DNA from: Allium sativum
Lineage: Eukaryota > Streptophyta > Magnoliopsida > Asparagales > Amaryllidaceae
Length of the DNA: 64,000 nucleotides
Assembly (NCBI GenBank): GCA_030737875.1
Contig: CM060925.1
Coordinates: 480,189,514 to 480,253,513 of the forward strand
Direction of reading: 5' to 3'
Shown here: positions 63,555 to 64,000 of the stretch, one piece after another
Layout: each line of letters begins with the position of its first letter
Position numbering within the stretch: the stretch's first letter is position 1
The notes under the pieces: generated by a model
What the model was told of the DNA's origin: nothing
What the model saw: only the letters and a program-made list of their open reading frames with translations
Database searches by the model: none
Translations under genes and position numbers: made by a program

Positions 63555-64000
63555 TCCACTGATTCAGTTGACCTCCTTAATGCAACGTATGTCTATGTCA
63601 TGAGTCCAACATGTATGCAACAATCCTAGTATAACATGTAAGTTCTATATGGGTGCACAATCATCTGCCCAAATGCAACGTCCATATGATGATACATTCA
63701 ATTTCATCCATTAAAAGAAGAAAAATGCACACACATCCATATGCAGTATGTGAGTGATTGAGCCGATCTAATGCCTAATGTGTGTGTATATGCATCCACG
63801 AGCAACCACTAGCAAACACTTGCATCCATCAAACATAACATGTTTCAAACACATGTTTATAATCATGGGACTCCTACCTAAAGGTCGAAGATTCGATCGA
63901 TGGGATATACTTAAATGATAGAAGCAAGCATGAATAAAAGCTTTTGAAAGAGAGGTTAAGAACATTCCCTTGAAAATAAAAGGGTACGAAACACAAAATC
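63555..64000 (-). mobile_element. A2 internal region, 3' non-coding and end of pol
   Basis: Continues A2 after LTR C: 'actgattcagttgacctcct', 'tgattgagccgatctaatgc' and 'cctaaaggtcgaagat' match A1 4720-5060 in order. The final ~40 bp on the minus strand (FRTLLFSREC) aligns with the A1 frame at the chromodomain end (YPFLFEGMF), so the broken A2 pol gene begins here and continues outside the window. Confidence 0.83.

Noticed and set aside
1..64000. tRNA, rRNA or intact host genes
   Set aside because: Nothing with a tRNA cloverleaf or rRNA similarity was recognised, and every gene-like stretch is either retrotransposon pol or a broken captured fragment. A systematic tRNA scan was not possible here.

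Overview
The window is plant nuclear DNA made almost entirely of nested transposable elements; I see no intact host gene. The evidence for a flowering plant with a repeat-rich genome is: Ty3/gypsy chromoviruses with a C-terminal chromodomain, primer sites complementary to plant initiator tRNA-Met, very long LTRs (2.7-5.4 kb) beginning TG and ending CA, a CACTA transposon, and captured pieces of plant gene families (LRR receptor kinase, PDR-type ABC transporter, plant UBX-domain protein). The sequence does not let me name the species.

Layout, from oldest host to youngest insert. Element A2, a minus-strand gypsy element, is the base layer. Its LTR end lies at 42544-42904 and its internal region at 42905-43093 and 63555-64000. 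Element B, a plus-strand non-autonomous element, sits in the A2 LTR. Its 5' LTR survives as 856-1777 plus 33427-35077, its internal region is 35078-38963 and its 3' LTR is 38964-42543. The 5' LTR of B was hit twice: by an E-family element whose right edge is 1-855, and by A1, a decayed minus-strand chromovirus at 1778-33421. A1 was then opened twice. E, a LARD-like element with two ~4.9 kb LTRs and a 1.5 kb non-coding centre (7624-18960), is in the A1 reverse-transcriptase gene with TSD gcagt. F, a 9.7 kb CACTA element carrying gene fragments (22819-32508), is in the A1 5' LTR with TSD ata. To the right, solo LTR C (43094-63549, TSD ggcag) lies in A2 and was itself split by D, a structurally complete 16.4 kb chromovirus (46376-62774, TSD atcac).

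Four of the five complete insertions (A1, F, C and E) have an uninterrupted paralogous sequence or a reading frame inside this window that serves as the empty site, so those boundaries are supported directly. For D the support is its structure and TSD. D is the only element with a nearly complete coding region: one frame for Gag, protease, RT, RNase H, integrase and chromodomain, broken by two in-frame stops. A1 has the same domain order with many lesions. E and B have the cis-acting parts (LTR, primer site, polypurine tract) but no recognisable genes, and share conserved islands with D, so they look like parasites of D-like elements.

The most interesting signals are non-coding. LTR C holds about 17 tandem hairpin units with a compensated arm change. 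A second hairpin pair in LTRs A and C also shows compensatory changes. The D LTR appears to have engulfed an older LTR end plus former 3' untranslated sequence. One short island of about 28 nt is kept in three LTR-retrotransposon families. The CACTA element carries fragments of three identifiable genes, one of them without introns over 330 codons.
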